Assembly: GCF_030316855.1 (NCBI RefSeq)
Contig: NZ_JASZYR010000018.1
Span: forward strand, 1-64,000
Direction of reading: 5' to 3'
From: Variovorax sp. J22P240
GTDB taxonomy: Bacteria > Pseudomonadota > Gammaproteobacteria > Burkholderiales > Burkholderiaceae_C
Length of the DNA: 64,000 nt
How positions within the stretch are numbered: the stretch's first letter is position 1; the number at the start of each line of letters is the position of its first letter. The position numbers were made by a program, and so were the translations under genes. The notes under the pieces were generated by a model. That model searched no databases. It had not been told where the DNA came from and saw only the letters and a list, made by a program, of their open reading frames with translations. Below, piece by piece: positions 25,443-32,755 of the stretch.

Positions 25443-26203
25443 AGATGCCTCCCCCCATCGACCACGATGCGCGTGCCCGTGACGAAGCGCAGCGTGGTCG
25501 CGAGCGCTTCGACCGTGGCGGCCACGTCTTCGGGCAGCCCGATGCGGCCGAGCGGCGTGGTGTTCGCCATCTTGGCCTTGAAGTCTTCGCCACGTCCCGG
25601 CACGAAATCGGATTCGACCGCACCCGGCGATACCGATACCACGCGCACGGCCGGCGCCAGTGCCTTGGCGAGCGCGTCGCCCACCACGTCCAGCCCGGCC
25701 TTGGCCGCGACGTACGCGAGATTGCTGCCGACGCCGGTGAACCCGGCGATCGAGGAGATGTTGACCACCAGCCCGTCACCGCTGGCCTTCAGCAGCGGCG
25801 CGAAGGCACGGATGGTGGCGAACACGCCGCGGAAGTTGGCGCGCAGCAGCTCGTCGATGAGTTCGTCCGTCAGCGCGTCGAGATCGGCCGCGGGCACCGG
25901 CCGCGTGTGGCCGGCGCTGTTCACGAGGATGTCGCAGCGGCCGTAGGTGGATTGCACTTCGGATGCGGCACGCTGCAGGCTGGGCGTGTCGACGATGTCG
26001 GCGCGGATCGCCGAATGGCGCTGTCCGCCGGCGCCGGGCAGTGCGGCGGCGCGGGCGTCGGCGTCTTCGCCCTTGCGGTGCAGCAGCACGCAGGTCGCGC
26101 CCAGCGCTGCGAGGCGGCGAGCGCTCGCGTAGCCGATCGCGCCGAGGCCGCCGGTGATGACGGCCACCTTGCCGTCGAGTCGGGATGCGGGGTCAAAGCT
26201 CAT
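25439..26203 (-). CDS. Short-chain dehydrogenase/reductase
   Basis: A 254-residue classical SDR with the cofactor motif TGGLGAIGYA (near residue 18), the NSAG motif, the catalytic Ser in NISSIAG and the YVAAK active site. It probably oxidises a hydroxyl to the keto group required by the BKACE encoded downstream, although substrate specificity cannot be read from sequence. It follows the dioxygenase gene after a gap holding a dispersed repeat. Confidence 0.9.
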   Translation of the reverse strand: MSFDPASRLDGKVAVITGGLGAIGYASARRLAALGATCVLLHRKGEDADARAAALPGAGGQRHSAIRADIVDTPSLQRAASEVQSTYGRCDILVNSAGHTRPVPAADLDALTDELIDELLRANFRGVFATIRAFAPLLKASGDGLVVNISSIAGFTGVGSNLAYVAAKAGLDVVGDALAKALAPAVRVVSVSPGAVESDFVPGRGEDFKAKMANTTPLGRIGLPEDVAATVEALATTLRFVTGTRIVVDGGRHL

Positions 26204-26251
26204 GAGATTCCCAAAGTGAAAGTCGTTGGAGTGGAGTGGGCATTCGGGGGG

Positions 26252-26335
26252 CTGCAGCGGAACCGGCTTCGCCGGTGCGCCAGCAGCGCCCCCTGCAAGG
26301 GGTTGGCGGCCACACGAAGTGGGCAAGCCTGGGGG
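26252..26335 (-). repeat. Dispersed post-stop repeat, copy 3 (short, diverged)
   Basis: The most diverged copy, lacking the first bases of the GGTGTTTCT end and with CCCCTGCAAGGGG as its central hairpin. It begins three bases after the dioxygenase stop and lies between dioxygenase and SDR genes of one operon. Confidence 0.75.
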
Positions 26336-26338
26336 TGC

Positions 26339-27208
26339 TCAAGGAATAGGTGGACGCGGGAACTTCATTTCACCGGGCTCGAGCACGAAGTCGTGTTGCA
26401 GCGTCGCGCGCTGACCGCCTTGCTCCAGTTCGTAGCGGCCGATCAACTTGCGTGTCACGCCGAACACCGGGTCGCTTTCGAGGTTCTCGTCGTCGTCCGC
26501 GAACACCTGCGTGATCAGAACCTTGTGTCCCGGCTTGCTGACCATGAAGTGCAGATGCGCGGGGCGATTCGGATGCCGCAGTTGCGCGCGCAGCAGGTCG
26601 CCGCACGGTCCGTCGGTCGGCACCGGATAGCCGGCCGGTCGCACGCTGCGGAAGTGGAAGCGCCCCTCGGCATCGGTCTGGAAGCGGCCGCGAAGGTTCA
26701 TGTCCTCCTGCGCCGCGTCTTGGTTCTCATAGAGGCCCACAGGTGAGGCCTGCCAGACATCGACGATGGCGCCGGCCACCGCCTGCCCGTCGGCGGTGCG
26801 AACAGCGCCAGAGACCTCCAGCGGAACGCCGCCCGGCGTCTCGGAGCGCGCGATGTTCTCGCCTGCATCGCACACGGGCGCATGCGCACGCCAGAACGGC
26901 CCCAGCAGCGCGGCCGGCGATTCGCCTTGCGGGTCCTGGTTGTTGAGCAGCGCGACCAGCGTCGACACGCCGAGCAGGTCGGCCGCCAGCACGACCTCGT
27001 TCTTGGTGTCGCCGCTGGCCTGGCCGATGGCGACCAGGAAGCCGAGGGCGTGCTCGAACTCGTCCTCGGTCAGTTTCACTTCCTGCACGAAGGCATGGAG
27101 GTGGCGGGTCAGCGCGGCCATCACAGTGCGCAGGCGCGGGTCGGGGGTGCGCTCCATGGCATGGAGGGCCATTTGCAGCACGGAGTCGGGGGTGGTGACG
27201 ATGTTCAT
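26339..27208 (-). CDS. Intradiol ring-cleavage dioxygenase (catechol/hydroxyquinol 1,2-dioxygenase type)
   Basis: A 289-residue non-haem Fe(III) dioxygenase with the N-terminal dimerisation domain of catechol and hydroxyquinol dioxygenases (residues 1-95) and LLGPFW at the domain boundary. All four iron ligands are visible: Y160 (VGLYENQ), Y194 (PAGYPVP), H218 and H220 (PAHLHFMV). It opens an aromatic diol between the hydroxyls, giving a muconate or maleylacetate. It is first in the operon and divergent from a LacI gene. The ATG at 27208 is used rather than the TTG nine bases upstream. Confidence 0.88.
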   Translation of the reverse strand: MNIVTTPDSVLQMALHAMERTPDPRLRTVMAALTRHLHAFVQEVKLTEDEFEHALGFLVAIGQASGDTKNEVVLAADLLGVSTLVALLNNQDPQGESPAALLGPFWRAHAPVCDAGENIARSETPGGVPLEVSGAVRTADGQAVAGAIVDVWQASPVGLYENQDAAQEDMNLRGRFQTDAEGRFHFRSVRPAGYPVPTDGPCGDLLRAQLRHPNRPAHLHFMVSKPGHKVLITQVFADDDENLESDPVFGVTRKLIGRYELEQGGQRATLQHDFVLEPGEMKFPRPPIP

Positions 27209-27225
27209 GGTGGGCAAGAGGTTTA

Positions 27226-27239
27226 TGCAAACGTTTGCA
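27226..27239. promoter_or_regulatory. LacI-type operator
   Basis: TGCAAACGTTTGCA is a perfect 14-bp palindrome with the central CG preferred by LacI/GalR proteins. It lies 18 bp before the dioxygenase ATG and 105 bp before the divergent LacI gene. Confidence 0.8.
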
Positions 27240-27283
27240 AATTAAACTCCGGTTTGGCCGGAACGTAAAATCAGGGTATGCCC

Positions 27284-27308
27284 TTGACCCTTATGAAAAC
27301 CGGGTCAA
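27284..27308. repeat. Inverted repeat TTGACCC / GGGTCAA upstream of lacI-type gene
   Basis: Seven-base arms separated by 11 bases, 36 bp before the LacI-type start. It could be an RNA hairpin in the leader or a second regulatory site. TTGACC also resembles a -35 element. Confidence 0.4.
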
Positions 27309-27343
27309 ATGGCCAGTTCCGTCAAGTTCAATCGATTGCACTC

Positions 27344-28375
27344 ATGAACCCTTCCGCATCCTCCACCGTCACCATCCGCGACGTCGCGCAGGTCGCGGGC
27401 GTGCATGTGTCCACGGTATCTCGCGCGCTCAATCCGGAAAAGCGCGGGCTCATCAGCGCCGAGGTGCTTCGCGTGGTCGAGGAGGCGGCGCTGAAGCTTG
27501 GCTACCGGCCCAACCGTGCGGCATCTGCGTTGCGCACGGGCCGCACGCACACCATCGGCGTGCTGGTGCCGGACATCACCAATCCGGTGTTTCCGCCGAT
27601 CCTGCAGGGCATCGAGGCCAGCGCCGCGGCGCGCGGCTACTTTGTCTTCGTGACCAACGTCGTGGACCACGCGCTGGCACGGCCGATCGTCGAGCGCATG
27701 CTGGCGCAGCGGGTCGACGGGCTGGTGATGGCGACTGCCACGCGCGACGATCCGCTGGTCGACTACATCGCCAAGGCGGGCATGCACGCCGTGCTCGTGA
27801 ACCGCGCCGACGAGACCGGTCGCCTGCCAGCGGTGGTGAGCGACGACCGCCTGGCGATGAAGCTGGCAGTCGACCATCTGGTGTCGGCAGGGCATCGGCG
27901 CATCGGCCACCTGGCGGGCCCGCAGAACATCCCGACGGGCGTTGGCCGCCGACAGGGCGTGGAGCAAGCGCTGCGCGACCGAGGGCTCGAGCTGGCCTGC
28001 GTCGTCGAATGCGAGAGCTACAGCCGCGAAGCGGGCCGGACCGCCATGCGGCAGTTACTAGTCGCCCATGCGCGACCCGAGGCCGTCGTGTGTTGCAACG
28101 ACCTCGTGGCGCTGGGCGCGTACGACGTGCTGCGCGAGCAGGGCATCCGCGTGCCGCAGGACATCTCGATCACCGGCCACAACGACATGCCGCTGGTCGA
28201 CATGGTGAATCCGCCGCTCACTACCATCCGCCTGCCGCACCGCGAGCTGGGCTGGCGCGCGGCGGAAATGCTCTTCGATGAAATCGAAGGCAAGGCGCTG
28301 TCGGCGTCGACGGTGGTGTTGCGGCCGGAACTCGTGGTGCGCGAATCGACGCGCGAATTGGCGACCACCGCCTGA
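27344..28375 (+). CDS. LacI-family transcriptional regulator of the dioxygenase/BKACE operon
   Basis: A 343-residue repressor-type protein with the LacI HTH and hinge (VTIRDVAQVAGVHVSTVSRALN, residues 9-30) and a periplasmic-binding effector domain (TIGVLVPDITNPVFPPILQGIE). A matching palindromic operator lies in the shared promoter region. The ATG at 27344 is chosen because it leaves the HTH near the N-terminus. The stop is directly abutted by the stop of the next convergent gene. Confidence 0.9.
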   Translation: MNPSASSTVTIRDVAQVAGVHVSTVSRALNPEKRGLISAEVLRVVEEAALKLGYRPNRAASALRTGRTHTIGVLVPDITNPVFPPILQGIEASAAARGYFVFVTNVVDHALARPIVERMLAQRVDGLVMATATRDDPLVDYIAKAGMHAVLVNRADETGRLPAVVSDDRLAMKLAVDHLVSAGHRRIGHLAGPQNIPTGVGRRQGVEQALRDRGLELACVVECESYSREAGRTAMRQLLVAHARPEAVVCCNDLVALGAYDVLREQGIRVPQDISITGHNDMPLVDMVNPPLTTIRLPHRELGWRAAEMLFDEIEGKALSASTVVLRPELVVRESTRELATTA

Positions 28376-28852
28376 TCAGCGCGGGTTCTGGAAGCCGCCT
28401 TCGATCCAGGCCTCTGCGCTCGCGGTGTTGAGCTTGAAGTCCGGCCTCACTCGCGCTTCGCCGAGCGATTCGCCGGATTCGTCGTGCGCCCGCAGCACGG
28501 CATGCGGGTTGTCCTCGTCCGGCACGATCTGCAGCGACACGCGGATGCGCTCCGATCCCGCGCCGAGGCTCAGGTGCTTATTGAGCTGCGCATGCAGTTG
28601 CTGCTCGTGGCGGCGCAGCACTTCGGAGGCGGTCTTCACCAGCGTGTGGAAGGCCGGCGCGTCGAGCGGCTTGGGGTTCTTCTTGTCGCGGCCCATGGTC
28701 CACGGCCCGACCAGCGCGGGCTCGGGGTCGCCGTGGCGCGTCATGGCGACCGCCCAGCCGTCGTCGTCCTCGTTCTTGATGACTCTTGCGGTCCAGAGTT
28801 CGTCGCTCCAGAGGGTGGCTTCCTGAATGGGAGTTGCAGTTTCTTCTGTCAT
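28376..28852 (-). CDS. Conserved hypothetical acidic protein
   Basis: A 158-residue soluble protein with no signal peptide, membrane helix or motif that I recognise. It is acidic at the N-terminus (MTEETATPIQEATLWSDELW), with a WAVAMTRHGDPEPALVGPW segment and a C-terminal half that reads like mixed alpha/beta. It lies 22 bp upstream of the glutaminase stop-strand neighbour in the same orientation (gene order glutaminase then this ORF), so it may be co-transcribed after glutaminase. Confidence 0.7.
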   Translation of the reverse strand: MTEETATPIQEATLWSDELWTARVIKNEDDDGWAVAMTRHGDPEPALVGPWTMGRDKKNPKPLDAPAFHTLVKTASEVLRRHEQQLHAQLNKHLSLGAGSERIRVSLQIVPDEDNPHAVLRAHDESGESLGEARVRPDFKLNTASAEAWIEGGFQNPR

Positions 28853-28874
28853 GGGGGTGCGCAGCTCGCGCGGA

Positions 28875-29789
28875 TCAAAAAATGGAAAGGCCGGTGCGCG
28901 CGACGAAGAGTTCGAGTGCCTTCATGCCGAGCAGGGAATTGCCCGTCGCGTCGAGCGCTGGCGACCAGACGCAGAGCGTGAGCTGGTCCGGCACGACGGC
29001 AACGATGCCGCCGCCCACGCCGCTCTTGCAGGGCAGGCCGATCGAGAAAGCCACGTCGCCGGCGGCATCGTAGGTGCCGCAGGTCAGCATGAGTGCGTTG
29101 ATGCGGTGCGTGTGGCGCTCGGTCGTGACCTCGGGCTCGCCATCGAAGGGGTGCGCGCCGTCGCGACACAGAAAACATGCCGCGCGGGCCAGTTGCACGC
29201 AGTTCATGCGGATCGCGCACTGGTGGAAGTACATGTCCAGCACTTCGCTCACCGCGTTGTCGATCTTGCCGAAGCTCTTCATGAAGTTGGCGAGCGCGAT
29301 GTTGCGATAGCCCGTGGCCGCTTCGGACGCGGCGACCTCTTCGTCGACGCCGACCGGCTCGCCGCACAGGCTCGTCATCAGGGCCAGGACGTCGGGCTTG
29401 GAATGTCCCCGGCTGACGAGCCGATCGGCCACCGCGATCGCCCCCGCATTGATGAAGGGATTGCGGGGCTTGCCGTGTTCGTTCTCGAGTTGCACCAGCG
29501 AGTTGAACGGGTTACCCGAGGGCTCGCGACCGATGCGTTCCCACAGCGCGTCGCCCATGCAGCGCATCGCGAGCGTGAGCGTGAAGAGCTTGGAGATGCT
29601 CTGGATCGAGAAGGGTGCGGCCGCGTCGCCCGCCGAAGCCTCGACGCCGTCGCGGGTTCGCAGCGCGATCCCGAACTGGTTCGCCGGCACGCGCGCCAGT
29701 GCGGGGATGTAGCTGGCCACCGCGCCGCCGGCGCCCAGCAGCGGGCGCATCTCGGCGTTGATCTGGTCGAGGACGGGCTGGAAGTTCAT
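28875..29789 (-). CDS. glsA: Glutaminase (GlsA family)
   Basis: A 304-residue serine-dependent glutaminase hydrolysing L-glutamine to glutamate and ammonia. The beta-lactamase-like nucleophile motif SISK (S64, K67) sits in PFSIQSISKLFTL. Further family segments are GREPSGNPFNSL, NPFINAGAIAV and GLPCKSGVGGGI. The ATG at 29789 overlaps the stop of the upstream EamA gene (ATGA), suggesting coupling of glutamine hydrolysis to a transporter. Confidence 0.95.
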   Translation of the reverse strand: MNFQPVLDQINAEMRPLLGAGGAVASYIPALARVPANQFGIALRTRDGVEASAGDAAAPFSIQSISKLFTLTLAMRCMGDALWERIGREPSGNPFNSLVQLENEHGKPRNPFINAGAIAVADRLVSRGHSKPDVLALMTSLCGEPVGVDEEVAASEAATGYRNIALANFMKSFGKIDNAVSEVLDMYFHQCAIRMNCVQLARAACFLCRDGAHPFDGEPEVTTERHTHRINALMLTCGTYDAAGDVAFSIGLPCKSGVGGGIVAVVPDQLTLCVWSPALDATGNSLLGMKALELFVARTGLSIF

Positions 29790-30688
29790 GGCTTCGAGGT
29801 GGGACGCCGGTTCACCATCACGATCCCGAGTGCCACACCGGCGAGCGCCAGCACGAGTTGCAAGGTGAGCGATTCCGACAGTAGCACCACGCCGAACACC
29901 AGCGCAAACAACGGCGTCAGAAAGGTGAAGGACGAAATGCGCGTGGCCGGGTAATGCCGCAGCAGCCACATCCAGGCCAGGTAGCTCGCGAAGGCGCCGA
30001 TGGCGGTCTGCAGCGCGATCGAGAACCACGCGTAGGTCGAATACGAGAAGCTCCAGCGCTCGCCCAGCAGCAGCGACAGCACTGGCGACACCGCCGCGGT
30101 CACCGCGATTTGATAGAAGAGTGTCTTCTCGGCACTGGCCGTGGCGAGCTTCGTGGTGCGGATCGCAATGGTCGTGAGCCCCCACAGCACGCCGGCCGCG
30201 AGCGCGAGCGCGTCACCGTGCAACTGGCTCGACGTGCTGTGCCCGAAGCTTTCGCTGAAGGCCAGCACCACGCCCGCGAAGGCCAGCGCGAGCCCGACCC
30301 ACTGCATGCCGCGCAGCCGCTCCGACGGCACGACGCGCGGCAGCAGCACGGCGACCACGAAGGGCGAGGTATAGAGAAACACCGTGAGCCGCGAGGCCGA
30401 GGTGTGCTGCAGCCCGATGTAGATGCAGGTGAATTCGCCCGCGAACAGCGCCCCGGCCAGCAGCCCGCCCGGCAGCGTGCCGTCGCGTTCGAACAGCGGA
30501 ACGCCGCGCGACCTGCACCACAGCCATAGCAGGAAGACGGCGCCCGTCATGCGGATCGACGCCTGCCAGAGCGGCGGCACTTCGGTGACGGTCGTCTTGA
30601 TGAGGATCTGCTGCAGCCCCCAGAACGCGCAGCAGGCGACGAGGATCGTGGTGGCGCGGCTGTCGAGATGGTCCTTGCGGTCGGTCAT
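29786..30688 (-). CDS. EamA (DMT) family transporter
   Basis: A 300-residue, ten-helix membrane protein made of two EamA repeats. Typical segments are FWGLQQILIKTTVTEVPPLWQA at the first helix, and PATRISSFTFLTPLFALVFGV in the second repeat. DMT proteins usually export amino acids or other metabolites. The four-base overlap with glutaminase makes glutamate or glutamine a reasonable guess, but specificity cannot be seen. Confidence 0.87.
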   Translation of the reverse strand: MTDRKDHLDSRATTILVACCAFWGLQQILIKTTVTEVPPLWQASIRMTGAVFLLWLWCRSRGVPLFERDGTLPGGLLAGALFAGEFTCIYIGLQHTSASRLTVFLYTSPFVVAVLLPRVVPSERLRGMQWVGLALAFAGVVLAFSESFGHSTSSQLHGDALALAAGVLWGLTTIAIRTTKLATASAEKTLFYQIAVTAAVSPVLSLLLGERWSFSYSTYAWFSIALQTAIGAFASYLAWMWLLRHYPATRISSFTFLTPLFALVFGVVLLSESLTLQLVLALAGVALGIVMVNRRPTSKP

Positions 30689-30779
30689 TGCTTGTCTGGT
30701 GTTCGATTTGTCGTTCGCGCGTCTTCCACCACGCTAACGCGAGGCCCGTGGAGCATCAAATCGCCACGATCCAAAGCCG

Positions 30780-30868
30780 GCAATACCACGGAACCGGCTC
30801 CGCCGGGCCGCAGGTATTGCCCCAGGCAGGGGGTGGCGAAGCGACACGAAGTGCGCGCAGCCTGGGGG
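30780..30868 (-). repeat. Dispersed post-stop repeat, copy 4
   Basis: Full copy in minus orientation, beginning seven bases after the flavin reductase stop. It contains CCGGCTCCGCCGG and CCCCAGGCAGGGGG hairpins and lies upstream of the tandem EamA gene. Confidence 0.87.
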
Positions 30869-30875
30869 CGAGCCA

Positions 30876-31385
30876 TCAAAGCGGATGCTCGGTATAGAAG
30901 CGTCCGCCATGAAACAGGAGCGGCGAAGCGCCGGCGCTGTGCGAGCAGCGTTCCACTTCGCCGACGAAGATCACGTGGTCGCCTTCGTCGTAGCGGCTGC
31001 GGTTGAAGCACTCGAAGCTCGCGGCCGCGCCCACCAGCACCGGCGCGCCGCCGACGCCTTCGATGAAAGCGACATCGGCCCAGCGATCGACGTCCTTGGT
31101 CGCGAAGCGCTCTGCGAGGTTCTTCTGATTCGCGGCGAGGATGTTGACCGCGTAGTGCGAGCCCGTGCTCAGCGCGGCCATCGACGCGGCGCTGCGCGCG
31201 AGGCTCCACAGCACCAGCGGCGGATCGAGCGACACGGAGTTGAAGGAGTTGGCCGTGAGCCCGACCAGTGCGCCGGTGGCGGACCGCGCGGTGACGATCG
31301 TCACCCCGGTCGCGAACATGCCGAGGGCTGCGCGAAACTCGTCAGTCGAGAAGGAAGGCGGTTGCGCCTGGGCGGGAGCGGTCAC
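30876..31385 (-). CDS. Flavin reductase family protein
   Basis: A 169-residue FMN-binding split-barrel protein. It has GMFATGVTIVTA near residue 22, GLTANSFNSVSLDPPLVLW near 42, and the GDHVIFVGEVE strand. Such proteins reduce FMN/FAD with NAD(P)H for two-component monooxygenases (HpaC-like). No monooxygenase partner is encoded nearby. The start is GTG at 31385 with poor Shine-Dalgarno. Confidence 0.88.
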   Translation of the reverse strand: MTAPAQAQPPSFSTDEFRAALGMFATGVTIVTARSATGALVGLTANSFNSVSLDPPLVLWSLARSAASMAALSTGSHYAVNILAANQKNLAERFATKDVDRWADVAFIEGVGGAPVLVGAAASFECFNRSRYDEGDHVIFVGEVERCSHSAGASPLLFHGGRFYTEHPL

Positions 31386-31448
31386 GGGGAAGCGAGAGGG
31401 AGAGTGAGGGGCTATTCTGGCCGATCGGCCCGAGGCCTGCTGTCGCCC

Positions 31449-32711
31449 TCATCCGAAGAACCAGTAGCCGACCCCGATGGCCGCAAGAACACCCGCGCAT
31501 TCGGCCAGCAGCGCGCAGCCCACCGCATGCCGTGCGCGCTGGATGCCGACCGCGCCGAAGTACACGGCCAGCACGTAGAACGTCGTCTCGGTGCTGCCCT
31601 GGATGACGGCCGCGACCAGCGCCGGGAAGCTGTCCACGCCATGGGTCTTCATGGTCTCGATCAGCATCGCGCGTGCCGCACTGCCGGAAAAGGGCTTGAC
31701 CAGCGCCGTCGGCAACGCATCGACAAAGCGTGTGTCCCAGCCGGTCCACCCTACCAGCCACCGGATGCCTTCCAGCGCGAGATCGAGTGCACCCGAAGCG
31801 CGCAGCACGCCCACCGCGCACAGCATCGCAACCAGGTAGGGCAGCAGGTTCTTGGCGACGTCGAAGCCTTCCTTCGCACCTTCGACGAAGCATTCGTAAA
31901 CCTTGACTCTGCGGATCGCGCCCACCAGCAGGAAGGCGACGATCAGGCCGAAGAGCGTGAGATTGCCGAGCAGCGACGAGAGCGATGCAAGGGCGGCGGC
32001 TGACAGCGTCGCGAGCAGTGCCATGAAGCCGCCGAGCAGCAGTGCGCCGGGCAGCAGGTAGGCCAGCACCACCGGGTCCCACAGCTTCAGCCGTTGCATG
32101 ACAGCCACCGACAGCAGACCCACCAGCGTCGACGCGCTGGTCGCGAGGAGGATCGGCAGGAACACCATCGTCGGATCGGCCGCGCCCAACTGCGCGCGGT
32201 ACATGAAGATCGTGACCGGCAGCAGCGTCAGCGACGACGCGTTGAGCACCAGGAACAGGATCTGCGCATTGCTCGCCGTCGTCGCGTTCGGGTTGAGCGT
32301 CTGCAACTCGCGCATGGCCTTCAGCCCGATCGGCGTCGCAGCGTTGTCCAGGCCCAGCGCATTGGCCGCGAAGTTGAGCGTGATGAGCCCGAGCGCCGGA
32401 TGTCCCGGCGGCACCTCGGGCATCAGCCGGCGAAACAGCGGGCCGAGCAGGCGCGCGAACCGGTCCACGATGCCGGCAGCCTCGGCGATGCGCAGGAAGC
32501 CGAGCCACAGCGTGAGCGTGCCGAAGAGCAGCACCATCACTTCGACCGAGAGCTTCGCCATCGCAAACAGGCTTTCGACCACGGCGGCGAATACCGTGGC
32601 ATCACCCCCGATGAGCCAACGCGCGAGCGCAGCCACCGCTGCCGTCAAAAAGAAGCCAAGCCACAGACCGTTGAGCACGCGAATCCCTTGCTGCGAATGC
32701 GCGCCGATCAT
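31449..32711 (-). CDS. SpmA-SpmB fusion, nucleoside-recognition (Gate) membrane protein
   Basis: A 420-residue polytopic protein in which two Gate domains are fused. The N-terminal half resembles SpmA (LITLNFAANALGLDNAATPIG). The C-terminal half resembles SpmB (KNLLPYLVAMLCAVGVLRASGALD, ALVKPFSGSAARAML, IQGSTETTFYVLAVYFGAVGI). In Bacillus the separate proteins affect spore-core dehydration. In non-sporulating proteobacteria the fused form is common and of unknown function, possibly small-molecule transport. Confidence 0.85.
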   Translation of the reverse strand: MIGAHSQQGIRVLNGLWLGFFLTAAVAALARWLIGGDATVFAAVVESLFAMAKLSVEVMVLLFGTLTLWLGFLRIAEAAGIVDRFARLLGPLFRRLMPEVPPGHPALGLITLNFAANALGLDNAATPIGLKAMRELQTLNPNATTASNAQILFLVLNASSLTLLPVTIFMYRAQLGAADPTMVFLPILLATSASTLVGLLSVAVMQRLKLWDPVVLAYLLPGALLLGGFMALLATLSAAALASLSSLLGNLTLFGLIVAFLLVGAIRRVKVYECFVEGAKEGFDVAKNLLPYLVAMLCAVGVLRASGALDLALEGIRWLVGWTGWDTRFVDALPTALVKPFSGSAARAMLIETMKTHGVDSFPALVAAVIQGSTETTFYVLAVYFGAVGIQRARHAVGCALLAECAGVLAAIGVGYWFFG

Positions 32712-32755
32712 AGGGGGAGCGTGAGCGGGAGCGGCGGCGCGCTACATTCGCGGCC

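Noticed and set aside
27217..27217. TTG start nine bases upstream for the dioxygenase
   Set aside because: It adds only three residues; the ATG at 27208 is the more usual codon, although the ribosome site is weak for both.
31449..32711. Evidence of sporulation
   Set aside because: The SpmAB fusion alone is widespread in non-sporulating proteobacteria and no other sporulation gene is present.
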